Shown here piece after piece: positions 18,511-27,379 of a stretch of 64,000 nucleotides of DNA. Made by a program: the position numbers and the translations under genes. Position 1 is the first letter of the stretch. Every line of letters begins with the position of its first letter. Source of the stretch: Anoxybacter fermentans (GTDB lineage Bacteria; Bacillota; Halanaerobiia; DY22613); contig NZ_CP016379.1 of assembly GCF_003991135.1 (NCBI RefSeq), positions 2,418,001 through 2,482,000 on the forward strand, read 5' to 3'. The notes beneath the pieces were generated by a model that made no database searches, had not been told where the DNA came from, and saw nothing but the letters and a program-made list of their open reading frames with translations.

Positions 18511-18984
18511 CTATTGAACTACAAACTCAGTAATAAAAACATTTTTGACTTCCCCTTTAGCTAAAAATTCATTAAGTTTATTAATTATTTGAGTTTTAAG
18601 TTTAATTAATGAAGGATCTTCTATATCTTCAGAAGTCTGACTCCTTAAAATTTCATTAATAGCATCTCTTAATTGTGGATCCCGCTCCTCCAATTCCTTT
18701 ATTACGCTTTCTTTATTTACTTCAACAACCAGGTTCACCTTAAGAAAACGATAACCTCGACTGCCAGATAAATTTACCACAAATTCCCCCAAATTATAGG
18801 ATGGGCCCATTTCTTCAACCTTCTTTTTAGATGCATTTTCATTATTGAGATCGACTTTTGCCTGTGTATTACTAAAGAGATACATCATCAGAAAAGATGT
18901 TCCAGCGGTTATTAGAATGACCAGTATGATAATCCCCAATACAATGGGCCAACTTATTCCTGTAGGTTTGGAATCACTCATCAT
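18511..18984 (-). CDS. fliL: Flagellar basal body-associated protein FliL
   Basis: Single-pass inner-membrane protein that encircles the stator. The 157 residues have one transmembrane helix (WPIVLGIIILVILITAGTSF) followed by a periplasmic domain with YNLGEFVVNLSGSRGYRFLK and the typical LVVEVNKESVIKELEERDPQ. It ends NVFITEFVVQ, matching the conserved FliL C-terminus. Two ATGs (18984, 18981) follow a GGGGAGGG site inside the end of motB, which it overlaps by about 11 bases. Confidence 0.95.
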   Translation of the reverse strand: MMSDSKPTGISWPIVLGIIILVILITAGTSFLMMYLFSNTQAKVDLNNENASKKKVEEMGPSYNLGEFVVNLSGSRGYRFLKVNLVVEVNKESVIKELEERDPQLRDAINEILRSQTSEDIEDPSLIKLKTQIINKLNEFLAKGEVKNVFITEFVVQ

Positions 18985-19732
18985 ATCCCTCCCCTGCTAT
19001 TCTCTTTTCATCCAATCTGGTTCTTAAAACTACAATATCCACTCTTCGGTTCAAAGCTCGATTTTCAGGGGTTGTATTCGGTTTTAACGGTCGATACTCA
19101 CCATAAGCAGCCACAGAGAGTCTTTTCGGATCTATATTTGTTTTCTCCATAAAATAGGCAATAACATTGGTAGCTCGAATTGCTGAGAGAACCCAGTTAT
19201 TTGGAAATTCCTCATTATGGATCGGCCAGTTATCGGTATGTCCCTCAATCATAATCGAATTCGGAATATCTTCTAAAAATTTTGCAATCTGAGCCAGAGT
19301 CTTCATCCCATCCGGCTTTAAATCTGCTTTTCCAAGATCGAAAAGAATTTTACCCGTCAGCCGAATAACAAGGCCCCTTTCTTCTTCAGCCAATCTCACA
19401 TTCGCCTGGAGATTAGCTTCTTTAATATATTCTTCCAATTTAGAGATCAATTCCTTAAATTCTCTATTATCATAGTAACTTGCGCTAATATTATCATTCT
19501 GTAAACCCCGGTCAATTACATAACTGGGATTAAAAGTTCTACCTCCATCCAATACACCCAGTCTTGCCTTTAATGCATTCATTACATCTTTAAAGCGTGC
19601 AACATCAATTGTGGAAAAAGAATAGAGCAAAACGAAGAAACACAAAAGCAGTGTCATCATATCTCCATAAGTAACCATCCAACCTGGAGCACTAATTTCC
19701 ATTTCATCATCTGTTTTAACTTTTTTACGCAT
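18974..19732 (-). CDS. motB: Flagellar stator protein MotB
   Basis: Peptidoglycan-anchored stator subunit. The N-terminal segment PGWMVTYGDMMTLLLCFFVL carries the essential aspartate D24. The plug/linker is followed by an OmpA-like domain (about 120-245) with the peptidoglycan-binding pattern IEGHTDNWP and LSAIRATNVIAYF. 252 residues is normal. It overlaps motA by 8 bases. The buried aspartate without sodium-type signatures leaves H+ versus Na+ coupling open; I cannot decide it from sequence by eye. Confidence 0.96.
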   Translation of the reverse strand: MRKKVKTDDEMEISAPGWMVTYGDMMTLLLCFFVLLYSFSTIDVARFKDVMNALKARLGVLDGGRTFNPSYVIDRGLQNDNISASYYDNREFKELISKLEEYIKEANLQANVRLAEEERGLVIRLTGKILFDLGKADLKPDGMKTLAQIAKFLEDIPNSIMIEGHTDNWPIHNEEFPNNWVLSAIRATNVIAYFMEKTNIDPKRLSVAAYGEYRPLKPNTTPENRALNRRVDIVVLRTRLDEKRIAGEGYDE

Positions 19733-20528
19733 TTTCGCCCACCGCCATTTCTAATTCTTCATCCGGTACTTCTCCCAGCTCCTGTTCTTCTGATATTAAG
19801 AAAGCTTTTAGTTTCTCTTCAACAATCCGCGGGTTTTCTCCTGCCTGAATTGATAAAAGTCCTTCAATCATTAATTCCATTAAAAGTATCTCCTCTTCAC
19901 TTCTAACCTTCAATTTCCCGGCCAGAGGAATAAAAAGATAATTAGCCAAAAATGAACCATATAGGGTTGTAATCAAAGCAGTCGCCATACCACTAGCTAT
20001 GGCATCCGGATTATCCAGAGTTGCTAACATCTGAATCAAACCAATCAAAGTACCAATCATACCAAAAGCTGGTGCCAGTGTAGCCATAGTTTTATACATT
20101 TCCTGATATTTTTTATCAGTCTGTTCCAAAAAGCTTAATCTGGTCTGCAAAATATTTTTTACTAATTCGGGATCGGTACCATCAACAACCAATTGAATCC
20201 CTTTTTTTAAAAACTCATTTTGAAGTTCCTGAGCTTCATCTTCTAATGCTAATAGACCTTCCCGTCTAGCCTTTTCGGCAAATCCAACCATAATTTCTAT
20301 AACTTCTGAAGGGTTATGATCACTATCGGAAAAAACTTTTTTAGTATGCTTAATAAGATTCTTTAACATTCCAAAAGAATAATTGACCAGAGTCCCTGCA
20401 ATGGTTCCACCCAATACAATCATTGCAGAATCAATACTTATAAATATCAACCAATTCCCCTTCATAACTATAGCGCCTAAAATCAGAGTCAAGCCAAGAA
20501 CCAATCCTACTACAGTCGAAAGATCCAA
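19725..20528 (-). CDS. motA: Flagellar stator protein MotA
   Basis: Ion-channel stator subunit, 267 residues with four transmembrane helices: two near the N-terminus (about 4-22, 28-50) and two after the long cytoplasmic loop (about 150-200). Conserved stretches include MATLAPAFGMIGTLIGLIQM, with the proline and glycines of the third helix, and SGMATALITTLYGSFLANYL in the fourth. The cytoplasmic loop carries the charged residues that contact FliG. It is followed directly by motB, and preceded by flbD by 19 bases. Confidence 0.96.
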   Translation of the reverse strand: MDLSTVVGLVLGLTLILGAIVMKGNWLIFISIDSAMIVLGGTIAGTLVNYSFGMLKNLIKHTKKVFSDSDHNPSEVIEIMVGFAEKARREGLLALEDEAQELQNEFLKKGIQLVVDGTDPELVKNILQTRLSFLEQTDKKYQEMYKTMATLAPAFGMIGTLIGLIQMLATLDNPDAIASGMATALITTLYGSFLANYLFIPLAGKLKVRSEEEILLMELMIEGLLSIQAGENPRIVEEKLKAFLISEEQELGEVPDEELEMAVGENA

Positions 20529-20547
20529 TTAATCTCACCTCTTTCAG

Positions 20548-20751
20548 TTACGCTAATTCGCGATTTATATAAGTTAGTTTCCGTTTATAATCTATAATCT
20601 TTTCTACAATCTCTGATTCAGATTCTTTAACTAAAATTTTCTGTCCGGTAGTCAAACTAACCACAGTATCAGGCGTTTCTTCAATTGTTACAATCAATTC
20701 TGCATTGAGGGTGAACTTTGAACCATCCAATTTGGTTAACTTTATCACCAT
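20548..20751 (-). CDS. flbD: FlbD family flagellar protein (SwrD-like)
   Basis: A 67-residue protein with the FlbD/SwrD pattern: MVIKLTKLDGSKFTLNAELI near the start, EETPDTVVSLTTGQKILVKE in the middle, then a C-terminal helix EIVEKIIDYKRKL. In Bacillus subtilis, SwrD raises flagellar motor torque; the position just before motA-motB fits a stator-related job. It has no membrane segment. Between it and flgE lies a 75-bp gap with a strong hairpin. Confidence 0.92.
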   Translation of the reverse strand: MVIKLTKLDGSKFTLNAELIVTIEETPDTVVSLTTGQKILVKESESEIVEKIIDYKRKLTYINRELA

Positions 20752-20782
20752 CCTCGCCTCTCTCTTTAATTTAATAAAGTAT

Positions 20783-20813
20783 CCAGGGAAACGGTATTTT
20801 ACCGCATCCCTGG
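20783..20813 (-). other. Stem-loop between flgE and flbD
   Basis: CCAGGGA at 20783-20789 pairs with TCCCTGG at 20807-20813; inside, ACGGTA pairs with TACCG around a short A/T loop. On the transcribed minus strand no run of Us follows directly, so it is not a classic terminator. It more likely stabilises the 3' end of the very long flgE message, marks an RNA processing site, or attenuates transcription into flbD-motAB. Confidence 0.6.
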
Positions 20814-20826
20814 TAACCAGACAGAA

Positions 20827-22674
20827 TTATCGCTTCAAGTTTACCAAATCCTGTAATATTTGATCGGCAGTTGTAATAATTTTGGAACTGGCTTGAAAAC
20901 CTCTTTGTGTTGTAATCATTTCAGTAAATTCATCCGCTAAATCCACATTGGACATTTCCAGAGTACCGGAACTAACCATACCTTTACCACCAACACCGGA
21001 AAGACCAATATCTGCCATACCGGAGTTTTTGGATTCCATAAATACGGTATCTCCAACCCGCTCTAAACCAGCTGCATTGCTGAAGGTAGCAATGGCTAAT
21101 TTGGCAATAGGTTGATTTAAGCCATTGGAGTAGTAACCGATAATGGTACCGGTAGCATCAATGGAAAAAGATTCCAGACTACCTGCTTCAAATCCATCAA
21201 CATCGGCCACATTAACAGAATCATCAGCAGCAAACTGGGTAACATCTGAAAAATCGAGATTAATAACAACTTTTTCAGCGTCAGCAGGCTGGAAAGTGAT
21301 GGGACCACCAGTTGACTCACCCATTATCTTACCATGAGCATCAAACTGAATGGTACCGGTATTCCCTGACAGACTAAGCGGATTCCCATTTTCATCCACT
21401 GGCCCGGTAGCAAACCAGTCCCAACGATTTTGACCAGTTTTTACAAAACTCAGATTAATTGTATGTTTATTGCCCAAAGAGTCATATACCGTTGTAGAAG
21501 TGGTCTTTACTGGACCATATGTACCATCAATAGTACTGGCAGATACATCAGTTACAGTGTCAGAAACAGCAAAGTAACCTCCATTCTCCTGGCCAACCTG
21601 AGGCGCTTTAATCTCAACATCTCTTGTAGCACCACTAGTATCTCTTAAGGTAAGGTTAAAAGTAGGTGTAGTATTAACTAATACAGCACCGGTCGCGTCA
21701 AGAGCAATTTCTCCAGTTGTAACCTGATCCTGGTGAATGTAATCAACAAGAATAGTATCACCTGAACTAATATTACCTCCAGATAAAATCTCAATGGTTC
21801 CGTTATCATAATCTATTATATAATCAATGCCCTCAGAATAAATTGTTGTACCAGTTGAATCTGTAACAACAACCGTACCACTAACAATATGGTCAAAATC
21901 TGGAGAAGTTGAGGCACTCAGATTGATTGGGGTACCAGTACCTGAAACATTAATTGTTTCATCTTTTACAGAAATATCTGTATAGGCCGTCCATTGCCAT
22001 CTATCATCTCCCCGATCTGCTGTCGTATCACCAGCAATCTTATTTAATTTTATATATAAATTAGCTGTTTTACCAGATAAATCAGTGACGGTAATTTTCT
22101 CTGGCTTATAACTTAAATCAGCAATTTCTTTATCAGAATCTAAATTACCTTTATAGGCAATAAAACTGGTAGCGGTCGGCGCCATATTCAACTCACCTAG
22201 AGAAAGGGTTGTCATATTTGATGGACTGGTGTTTGGCATTTTACCTCTTTCATCTGCCATCCATCCTTGAACTTTGTAACCGGTCGGTGCATGAACCAGG
22301 TTTCCATCCGTATCAAAAGTGAAAGAACCTGCTCTGGTATAATAACTTCGGTTTCCATCACTAACTACAAAAAAACCGTTTCCCTGGATTGCAAGATCGG
22401 TCATTTTCCCCGTTGACTGTAAATTCCCTTGACTTAAATCATTATCTATACTTCCAAGAGATACACCCAAACCTACCTGCATCGGATTCAAGCCACCACG
22501 GCCTGCCGTTGGTTGTGAAGCCCCACGGAGAGTCTGGGTTAACATCTCTTTAAAGGTAACACGACTGCTCTTATAACCGACAGTATTAACATTGGCAATA
22601 TTGTTACCAATAACATCCAGTTTAACCTGGTGTGCACGTAAACCTGCAACACCAGCATACATAGCACGTAACAT
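20827..22674 (-). CDS. flgE: Flagellar hook protein FlgE
   Basis: Hook subunit, 615 residues, longer than the usual 400-450 because of an enlarged central domain (about residues 150-480). The N-terminal rod/hook helix is clear (MLRAMYAGVAGLRAHQVKLD, NNIANVNTVGYKSSRVTF), as is the LAIQGNGFFVVSDGN block. The C-terminus has the expected VDLADEFTEMITTQRGFQAS. The insert contains many Thr/Ser/Asp-rich beta stretches, such as GTVVVTDSTGTTIYSEGIDY and an IEILSGGNISSGDTILVDYI unit, which suggest extra surface domains. It follows the TIGR02530 gene across a structured 113-bp leader. Confidence 0.96.
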   Translation of the reverse strand: MLRAMYAGVAGLRAHQVKLDVIGNNIANVNTVGYKSSRVTFKEMLTQTLRGASQPTAGRGGLNPMQVGLGVSLGSIDNDLSQGNLQSTGKMTDLAIQGNGFFVVSDGNRSYYTRAGSFTFDTDGNLVHAPTGYKVQGWMADERGKMPNTSPSNMTTLSLGELNMAPTATSFIAYKGNLDSDKEIADLSYKPEKITVTDLSGKTANLYIKLNKIAGDTTADRGDDRWQWTAYTDISVKDETINVSGTGTPINLSASTSPDFDHIVSGTVVVTDSTGTTIYSEGIDYIIDYDNGTIEILSGGNISSGDTILVDYIHQDQVTTGEIALDATGAVLVNTTPTFNLTLRDTSGATRDVEIKAPQVGQENGGYFAVSDTVTDVSASTIDGTYGPVKTTSTTVYDSLGNKHTINLSFVKTGQNRWDWFATGPVDENGNPLSLSGNTGTIQFDAHGKIMGESTGGPITFQPADAEKVVINLDFSDVTQFAADDSVNVADVDGFEAGSLESFSIDATGTIIGYYSNGLNQPIAKLAIATFSNAAGLERVGDTVFMESKNSGMADIGLSGVGGKGMVSSGTLEMSNVDLADEFTEMITTQRGFQASSKIITTADQILQDLVNLKR

Positions 22675-22708
22675 TTATAAATCGACCTCCTATCTCTGGA
22701 ATTTAACC

Positions 22709-22788
22709 ACCTTTAAGTCTGTACTGCTTCCATCGATCCACAGTACATGAGCTTCCTTAATAGAAGGTCCAGCTCAAGACTTAAAGGT
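22709..22788 (-). promoter_or_regulatory. Candidate three-way-junction RNA in the flgE leader
   Basis: ACCTTTAAGTCT (22709-22720) is a perfect 12-bp inverted match to AGACTTAAAGGT (22777-22788). Within it, GTACTG (22721-22726) pairs with CAGTAC (22741-22746), and GAGC (22749-22752) with GCTC (22772-22775), with a further CTTC/GAAG pairing inside that arm. The outer stem is closed at the stop codon of the upstream gene and ends about 20 bases before the flgE ribosome binding site. It looks like a structured leader, possibly an attenuator or processing element. I recognise no riboswitch family in it. Confidence 0.5.
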
Positions 22789-23180
22789 TATCCTCTGACA
22801 ATCACAGCACTATCAATATTTGTAAAAACATTATCCCGCATACTTTCGTCATCGACTGCTGTAATCACCGTTCTATTTTTGATACTTACCACATAAGCAA
22901 CATTATCCATCAGAATCAATGACTCTCTGGCTCCTTTTTGAGCCGCTTGATCAACGGCCCTGGTCAGACGTTCAATTCTATTTGCATCCAATCGAATATT
23001 CCGGGATGCCAGTCTCTTTTCTGCATGTTTCGAAAATTGAATTGGAGGAGACTGATTTAGATTGACCTGCTCCTTTAAAATTTCCTGGAATGAAATCACA
23101 GGTTGGTTCAATTTTGACTGTAATGATTTGTTTGTTTTATGTAGTGGTCGAACAGGATTCATATAGATCCGTTGATCCAT
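22788..23180 (-). CDS. Flagellar operon protein of the TIGR02530 type
   Basis: A 130-residue protein common between flgD and flgE in Firmicutes and related bacteria. The conserved part is FSKHAEKRLASRNIRLDANR followed by IERLTRAVDQAAQKGARESL and LILMDNVAYVVSIKNRTVIT. The N-terminal 45 residues are variable and Gln/Asn-rich. Function is unknown to me beyond the association with hook assembly; its position next to the hook cap gene flgD and hook-length gene fliK makes a hook-related role likely. Confidence 0.85.
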   Translation of the reverse strand: MDQRIYMNPVRPLHKTNKSLQSKLNQPVISFQEILKEQVNLNQSPPIQFSKHAEKRLASRNIRLDANRIERLTRAVDQAAQKGARESLILMDNVAYVVSIKNRTVITAVDDESMRDNVFTNIDSAVIVRG

Positions 23181-23197
23181 GGTCTCACCACCTTAAG

Positions 23198-23671
23198 CTA
23201 TTTTTGAGTTTGATCATTTTTAGAATCCTCTCCTGCCTCCTGAGAAGTATATTCTTTCACTGAAAGAATATGTTCAATCGGAACATTTTCACCATTTACT
23301 TTAATATAAGTAGAACCGTCCTCAAACTTAACTTCTGTTACTACACCCGATAAAACCTGGGTTTCTTTATCGGCAGAAGCAGATAAAAGATAGGTGACTT
23401 CTTTTCCAATTAAAGCTGCTGTATTGACTATAGCTTGCATCTGCATAAACTTACTCAAATTTTGATTAATATTCCACATCTGTTCTAAGGCACTGAATTG
23501 AGCAGTCTGGGCGATAAATTCTCTATCTTCCATAGGGTTTAAAGGGTCCTGATATCTAAGCTGAGTTACCAATAGTTTTAAAAACTCATCTTTACCCAAA
23601 ATATTCTCATTTTTAGATCGCCTGATGTTACTTTCTATACCATAAACATTATTTATCTGATTTACCTCCAT
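23198..23671 (-). CDS. flgD: Flagellar hook cap/scaffold protein FlgD
   Basis: Scaffold for hook polymerisation. The N-terminal FlgD signature is complete: LGKDEFLKLLVTQLRYQDPL followed by NPMEDREFIAQTAQFSALEQ. At 157 residues it is a short form: after the conserved first 90 residues there is only one small beta domain (about 95-140, LLSASADKETQVLSGVVTEV) and a charged tail. Short FlgDs of this kind are typical of Firmicutes. It lies between fliK and the TIGR02530 gene. Confidence 0.94.
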   Translation of the reverse strand: MEVNQINNVYGIESNIRRSKNENILGKDEFLKLLVTQLRYQDPLNPMEDREFIAQTAQFSALEQMWNINQNLSKFMQMQAIVNTAALIGKEVTYLLSASADKETQVLSGVVTEVKFEDGSTYIKVNGENVPIEHILSVKEYTSQEAGEDSKNDQTQK

Positions 23672-23682
23672 CTTTTCACCTC

Positions 23683-25002
23683 CTAGGCCAGGTAATCAAC
23701 TAACCGGTTGGAATCTTTAACCACTCTTTCAATATCTTCTGCATCCTCTACTATTGTTTCATCAGCTGTTAAAGTAAAAGAATCTTCTCCCTGTTTTAAT
23801 TGACCACGGTTATGTTCTTTTAAATTCTGCTGATTTTGATATGCGAAGGGGTTTTCACTCAACTCATCCTGACTTACATCAACAGTAATTTTATCCCACT
23901 GGATACCTTCTTTAGCCAGGGTTTCCCTCAATTTAGGAAGATTTTGTTCAATCAGTTCCTTTACCTTCAGGGTCTCAGTTAAAAATCGAGCTGTTACAAC
24001 TCCTTCCTCTACTATCAGCTTAAGCTGCATTCTCCCCAACTCTTCCGGGTGAAGCTTAATCTCCATCTGAGAAACCCCTTGTCTCAACTCCAGCCGGAAC
24101 TTTTCCACCATCTGTCGGAAGATATCTTCAGGTTGAGGTTGATAAAAACGCTGTTCTTTCACTGTAGGATTATGTTCCGTAACTTTAAAGTCACTTCGCT
24201 GCATTCCGTCGTTTAACAGCATCTCAAAAGTAGATTGAGAATTCTGCTCCTTTTTTTCAGTCAAAGACCAGTTAAAGTCTGTTTCTTTGCCCTTCTTCCC
24301 AACACTGGAATTTAAAGTCATCTCCTCTTTAGCTAAATTCAATCGGTAATAGGTGTTCATCATTATTCCTATTTGCTTCCGGTTCAAATACTCTTCTAAC
24401 TTCTCCTTAAAACGGGATATCAAATCTTTAGATCTGGCTGATTCCTCAGATGCTTCTATTTTATTTAGAAATGCAAAAATTCTTTTAGCAAGAGACTCAG
24501 TCTGAACCGGAGCTTTTTTAGAAAATTGAGTCAGTTTTTCATTTTTAACCATCTGACTATTAACCGATTTTCTATCAGTTCCACGCTTAAATCTTGCTTC
24601 AATGGCAGCAATCAGCTTATCTATTTCATCTAAAACCTTATCATCTTTCTTCCAAAGTTGATTCAGTTCTTTAACTGCTACCATTTCTGAGTCTATCGAA
24701 CCGGTCATTTGCAATTTTTTAATAAGCTCTTTTAAATGCTCCGGTAAAATGGCAAGAAACTCTTCATCCTGCCCCACCATCTCAATCAGTTTCTGTAATT
24801 TTAATCTCTGTAAATATTCCAGAGCACTTTGAAGAAATTCTGCTTCTTCATTATCAGAAACGGATTTTTCATCGTTTGTTTCTTCTAAATGTTGTTTAAA
24901 AATCTGATCAAAAGAAGTTTTAACCTCTGCATTGCTAGAAGTCTTTTCACCCGGATTGGGCAAATTGATCATAAACTGAGATAGACCCATCACCCCGTTC
25001 AT
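23683..25002 (-). CDS. fliK: Flagellar hook-length control protein FliK
   Basis: Secreted molecular ruler that ends hook growth and triggers the FlhB switch. The N-terminal three quarters are low-complexity, charged and unconserved, as usual. The C-terminal Flg_hook domain (about 305-395) is clear: ELRQGVSQMEIKLHPEELGR, MQLKLIVEEGVVTARFLTET, and LPKLRETLAKEGIQWDKITV. The reading frame extends to a GTG at 25014 within the AAGGAGGTG site; the ATG at 25002 is the better start, giving 439 residues. It sits between the MotE-like gene and flgD. Confidence 0.93.
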   Translation of the reverse strand: MNGVMGLSQFMINLPNPGEKTSSNAEVKTSFDQIFKQHLEETNDEKSVSDNEEAEFLQSALEYLQRLKLQKLIEMVGQDEEFLAILPEHLKELIKKLQMTGSIDSEMVAVKELNQLWKKDDKVLDEIDKLIAAIEARFKRGTDRKSVNSQMVKNEKLTQFSKKAPVQTESLAKRIFAFLNKIEASEESARSKDLISRFKEKLEEYLNRKQIGIMMNTYYRLNLAKEEMTLNSSVGKKGKETDFNWSLTEKKEQNSQSTFEMLLNDGMQRSDFKVTEHNPTVKEQRFYQPQPEDIFRQMVEKFRLELRQGVSQMEIKLHPEELGRMQLKLIVEEGVVTARFLTETLKVKELIEQNLPKLRETLAKEGIQWDKITVDVSQDELSENPFAYQNQQNLKEHNRGQLKQGEDSFTLTADETIVEDAEDIERVVKDSNRLVDYLA

Positions 25003-25038
25003 GCCATTTTTCACCTCCTTTCATAAAATTCAAATATA

Positions 25039-25584
25039 TTATTTCTTCTCCCAAAGGGTATATTTTTTTGTAATCTCAGCTGCCCTTGATGGTGAGAAAA
25101 AAGAAAAAATCTCAGCTGCATTATCTTTCTTTAATGTCTTTAAAATCTGTACAATCAGCTCATTATCTAATCCCTGTAAAATTTCAGCTGCTTTCTTTGG
25201 TTCCATCTGACCATAAATATCTGACATTTCTTTAATCCTTAAATTATGCTCTGTTAGCTTATTTTCCAGAGAAGTTAGTTGTTCTTTAAACTTTTTAATC
25301 TCTCCATCCTTTTTTTCGATCTCTTTTTCAAGTCTTTTGATCTGATTTAAAAGTTCCTCAATTTTTCGATCCTTATCAGCAATAGTATTATTCAGTTCAT
25401 TGATAGTTGTAGACATCGCCACTACTTCTTCATGAGTTTTTAACCACTCTGCTAATTTCGGATTTTCTTTTGCTTTAGATAAAATATAATCTGTAACCAC
25501 AAAAATCCCTGTAACATGGAGAATAGCAAGAACCATAGAAGTTATAATTATTAAAATTAATACAATAGATATAAAGTTTTTCAT
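25039..25584 (-). CDS. MotE-like protein (membrane anchor, coiled coil, MgtE N-domain fold)
   Basis: At 181 residues it has an N-terminal transmembrane segment (FISIVLILIIITSMVLAILH), a coiled coil from about 55 to 120 (KIEELLNQIKRLEKEIEKKD), and a C-terminal helical domain of the MgtE N-terminal type (YGQMEPKKAAEILQGLDNEL; DNAAEIFSFFSPSRAAEITK). Proteins of this build next to fliJ are called YlxF in Bacillus and MotE in alphaproteobacteria; MotE chaperones a stator-linked protein there. The start overlaps fliJ by 4 bases. The role here is by analogy. Confidence 0.75.
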   Translation of the reverse strand: MKNFISIVLILIIITSMVLAILHVTGIFVVTDYILSKAKENPKLAEWLKTHEEVVAMSTTINELNNTIADKDRKIEELLNQIKRLEKEIEKKDGEIKKFKEQLTSLENKLTEHNLRIKEMSDIYGQMEPKKAAEILQGLDNELIVQILKTLKKDNAAEIFSFFSPSRAAEITKKYTLWEKK

Positions 25585-26051
25585 CTATCCGCCTCCAGAT
25601 CTTTACTTTTCTGATGATTGAAACGACCCTGTGCCAGGTCATCTAATTCATTTTGTATCTTTCTCAACTGTTCAGAGATAAAACTGACTCTATGCTTTTC
25701 TTTAAGCTTCTCTAGCATCTTCCGCTCTCTGGTCTTTTCCACCAATCGGTTATAACCTGCTTCCATCTCCTGTTTTTTGCGCTTTTCCTCTTCTTTAGTT
25801 ACAGCAATCTCTCGCCTAAGGTGAGCCAGATAATCCCTGTAAAGAAGGGCCTTATTAATATCCAGACTTCCTTCACCTTCATTTGAATAAAGTTCAGAAA
25901 GATAATCTTCCTTTATTGAAATTAACTTTTTAAGGTTTTCCTGTACCTCTATGTAGGCTTTTTTTAACAGTGCATATTCTTCCTGTAAACGGTTCTCTTC
26001 CTGTTCTTTAATCTTTAAAATAGATTGAAATTTGAACTGAAAAGCTTTCAA
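25581..26051 (-). CDS. fliJ: Flagellar export chaperone/ATPase stalk protein FliJ
   Basis: The 156-residue protein is almost wholly helical and charged, starting KAFQFKFQSILKIKEQEENR, the typical FliJ N-terminus, and continuing as a long antiparallel coiled coil. FliJ sits in the centre of the FliI hexamer and links it to FlhA. It follows fliI by 14 bases and overlaps the MotE-like gene. The order fliF-fliG-fliH-fliI-fliJ is fully conserved here. Confidence 0.92.
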   Translation of the reverse strand: MKAFQFKFQSILKIKEQEENRLQEEYALLKKAYIEVQENLKKLISIKEDYLSELYSNEGEGSLDINKALLYRDYLAHLRREIAVTKEEEKRKKQEMEAGYNRLVEKTRERKMLEKLKEKHRVSFISEQLRKIQNELDDLAQGRFNHQKSKDLEADR

Positions 26052-26065
26052 ACTCTTTCAGCTCC

Positions 26066-27379
26066 TTAACTGAATACCAGATCCATTAACATAGATTTGG
26101 TCTCCTCAAAACTAGATTGTTCTGTTAATCCTTGTGTCAAAAATTGATTGATCCTATCCAGTTTACGAAGAGCTTCATCAACATCAGGATTACTTCCCTT
26201 CTGATAAGCCCCGATATTGATCAAATCCTCTGCCTCCCTATAAGCAGCCATTAATTTCTTTAACCGGCCTGCAGCAGCCAGATGATCTTTATCGACGATA
26301 TTAGGCATAACCCGGCTAACACTCCCAAGAATATCGATAGCTGGATAATGATGTCGTGCCGCCAGTTCCCTTGATAGAAGGATATGACCATCCAGAATAC
26401 CGCGCACAGTATCAGTTACCGGTTCGTTAAAATCATCTCCTTCCACCAAAACTGTATATAAAGCTGTACAGGTTCCGCGTTCATTATTTCCTGTTCGTTC
26501 AAGAAGTTTGGGTAGAGTAGCAAATACAGAAGGGGTATAACCCCGGGTTGCAGGCGGTTCACCGACTGCAAGACCTACTTCCCTTAAAGCAGTTGCAATC
26601 CGGGTTACTGAATCCATCATCAATAAAACATCCTTACCCTGATCCCGAAAATATTCGGCAATGGCAGTGGTAACAAGGGCTCCTTTCATCCTGATTAAGG
26701 CTGGTTGATCTGAAGTTGCTACAACTACAACTGATCTGGCCAACCCTTGAGGGCCCAAATCCCTCTCTAAAAACTCACGAACCTCACGCCCCCGCTCCCC
26801 AATAAGTCCTATGACATTGACATCAGCATTGGTATTACGGGCAATCATCCCCAAAAGGGTACTTTTCCCCACACCGCTTCCAGCAAAAATACCAATACGC
26901 TGGCCTTTACCACAGGTAAGAAGGCCATCGATGGCCCGAATCCCCAGAGTAATCGGTTCATCAATTCTTCTCCTGGTCAAAGGGTTGGGAGGTGGGCTCT
27001 GAACAGGATATTCCAAATTCAAGTCTAATTTATCTTCCATAATGGGATTTCCCAATCCATCAAGTACCTGTCCTAATAGTTCAGGGCCAACTTTAATTTT
27101 AAGACTTTTCCCAGTCGGAATAACTCGACAGTTGGGATTAATCCCGGTCATCTCACCAAAAGGCATCAAAAGGACACGGTTTTCTTTAAAACCAACAACT
27201 TCAGCCTGGGTGAGTTTACGACCATCTTTGTTCTGAATATAGCAAACTTCCCCAAGACTTACATCAGGCCCCTGTGATTCTATAATCAATCCAATAACCC
27301 GGGTAATCTTACCAAATCGTAATACCGGGTTGGCTCTGGATAATTTTTGCTCTAACCGATCAAAATCAAGCATCTTCAT
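26066..27379 (-). CDS. fliI: Flagellum-specific ATPase FliI
   Basis: F1-beta-like ATPase that feeds substrates to the export gate. Walker A is GIFAGSGVGKSTLLG at about residues 163-177; DVLLMMDSVTRIATALREVG carries the Walker B aspartate; RGYTPSVFATLPKLLERTGN and EGDDFNEPVTDTVRGILDGH are the conserved substrate and arginine-finger region. About 437 residues from the ATG at 27379, which has GGGAG five bases upstream; the open frame starts at a TTG at 27394 within fliH. It overlaps the end of fliH. Confidence 0.97.
   Translation of the reverse strand: MKMLDFDRLEQKLSRANPVLRFGKITRVIGLIIESQGPDVSLGEVCYIQNKDGRKLTQAEVVGFKENRVLLMPFGEMTGINPNCRVIPTGKSLKIKVGPELLGQVLDGLGNPIMEDKLDLNLEYPVQSPPPNPLTRRRIDEPITLGIRAIDGLLTCGKGQRIGIFAGSGVGKSTLLGMIARNTNADVNVIGLIGERGREVREFLERDLGPQGLARSVVVVATSDQPALIRMKGALVTTAIAEYFRDQGKDVLLMMDSVTRIATALREVGLAVGEPPATRGYTPSVFATLPKLLERTGNNERGTCTALYTVLVEGDDFNEPVTDTVRGILDGHILLSRELAARHHYPAIDILGSVSRVMPNIVDKDHLAAAGRLKKLMAAYREAEDLINIGAYQKGSNPDVDEALRKLDRINQFLTQGLTEQSSFEETKSMLMDLVFS

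Noticed and set aside
22709-22788. c-di-GMP riboswitch in front of flgE
   Set aside because: The structure lacks the conserved sequence blocks of the c-di-GMP classes I know; only kept as an unclassified RNA.
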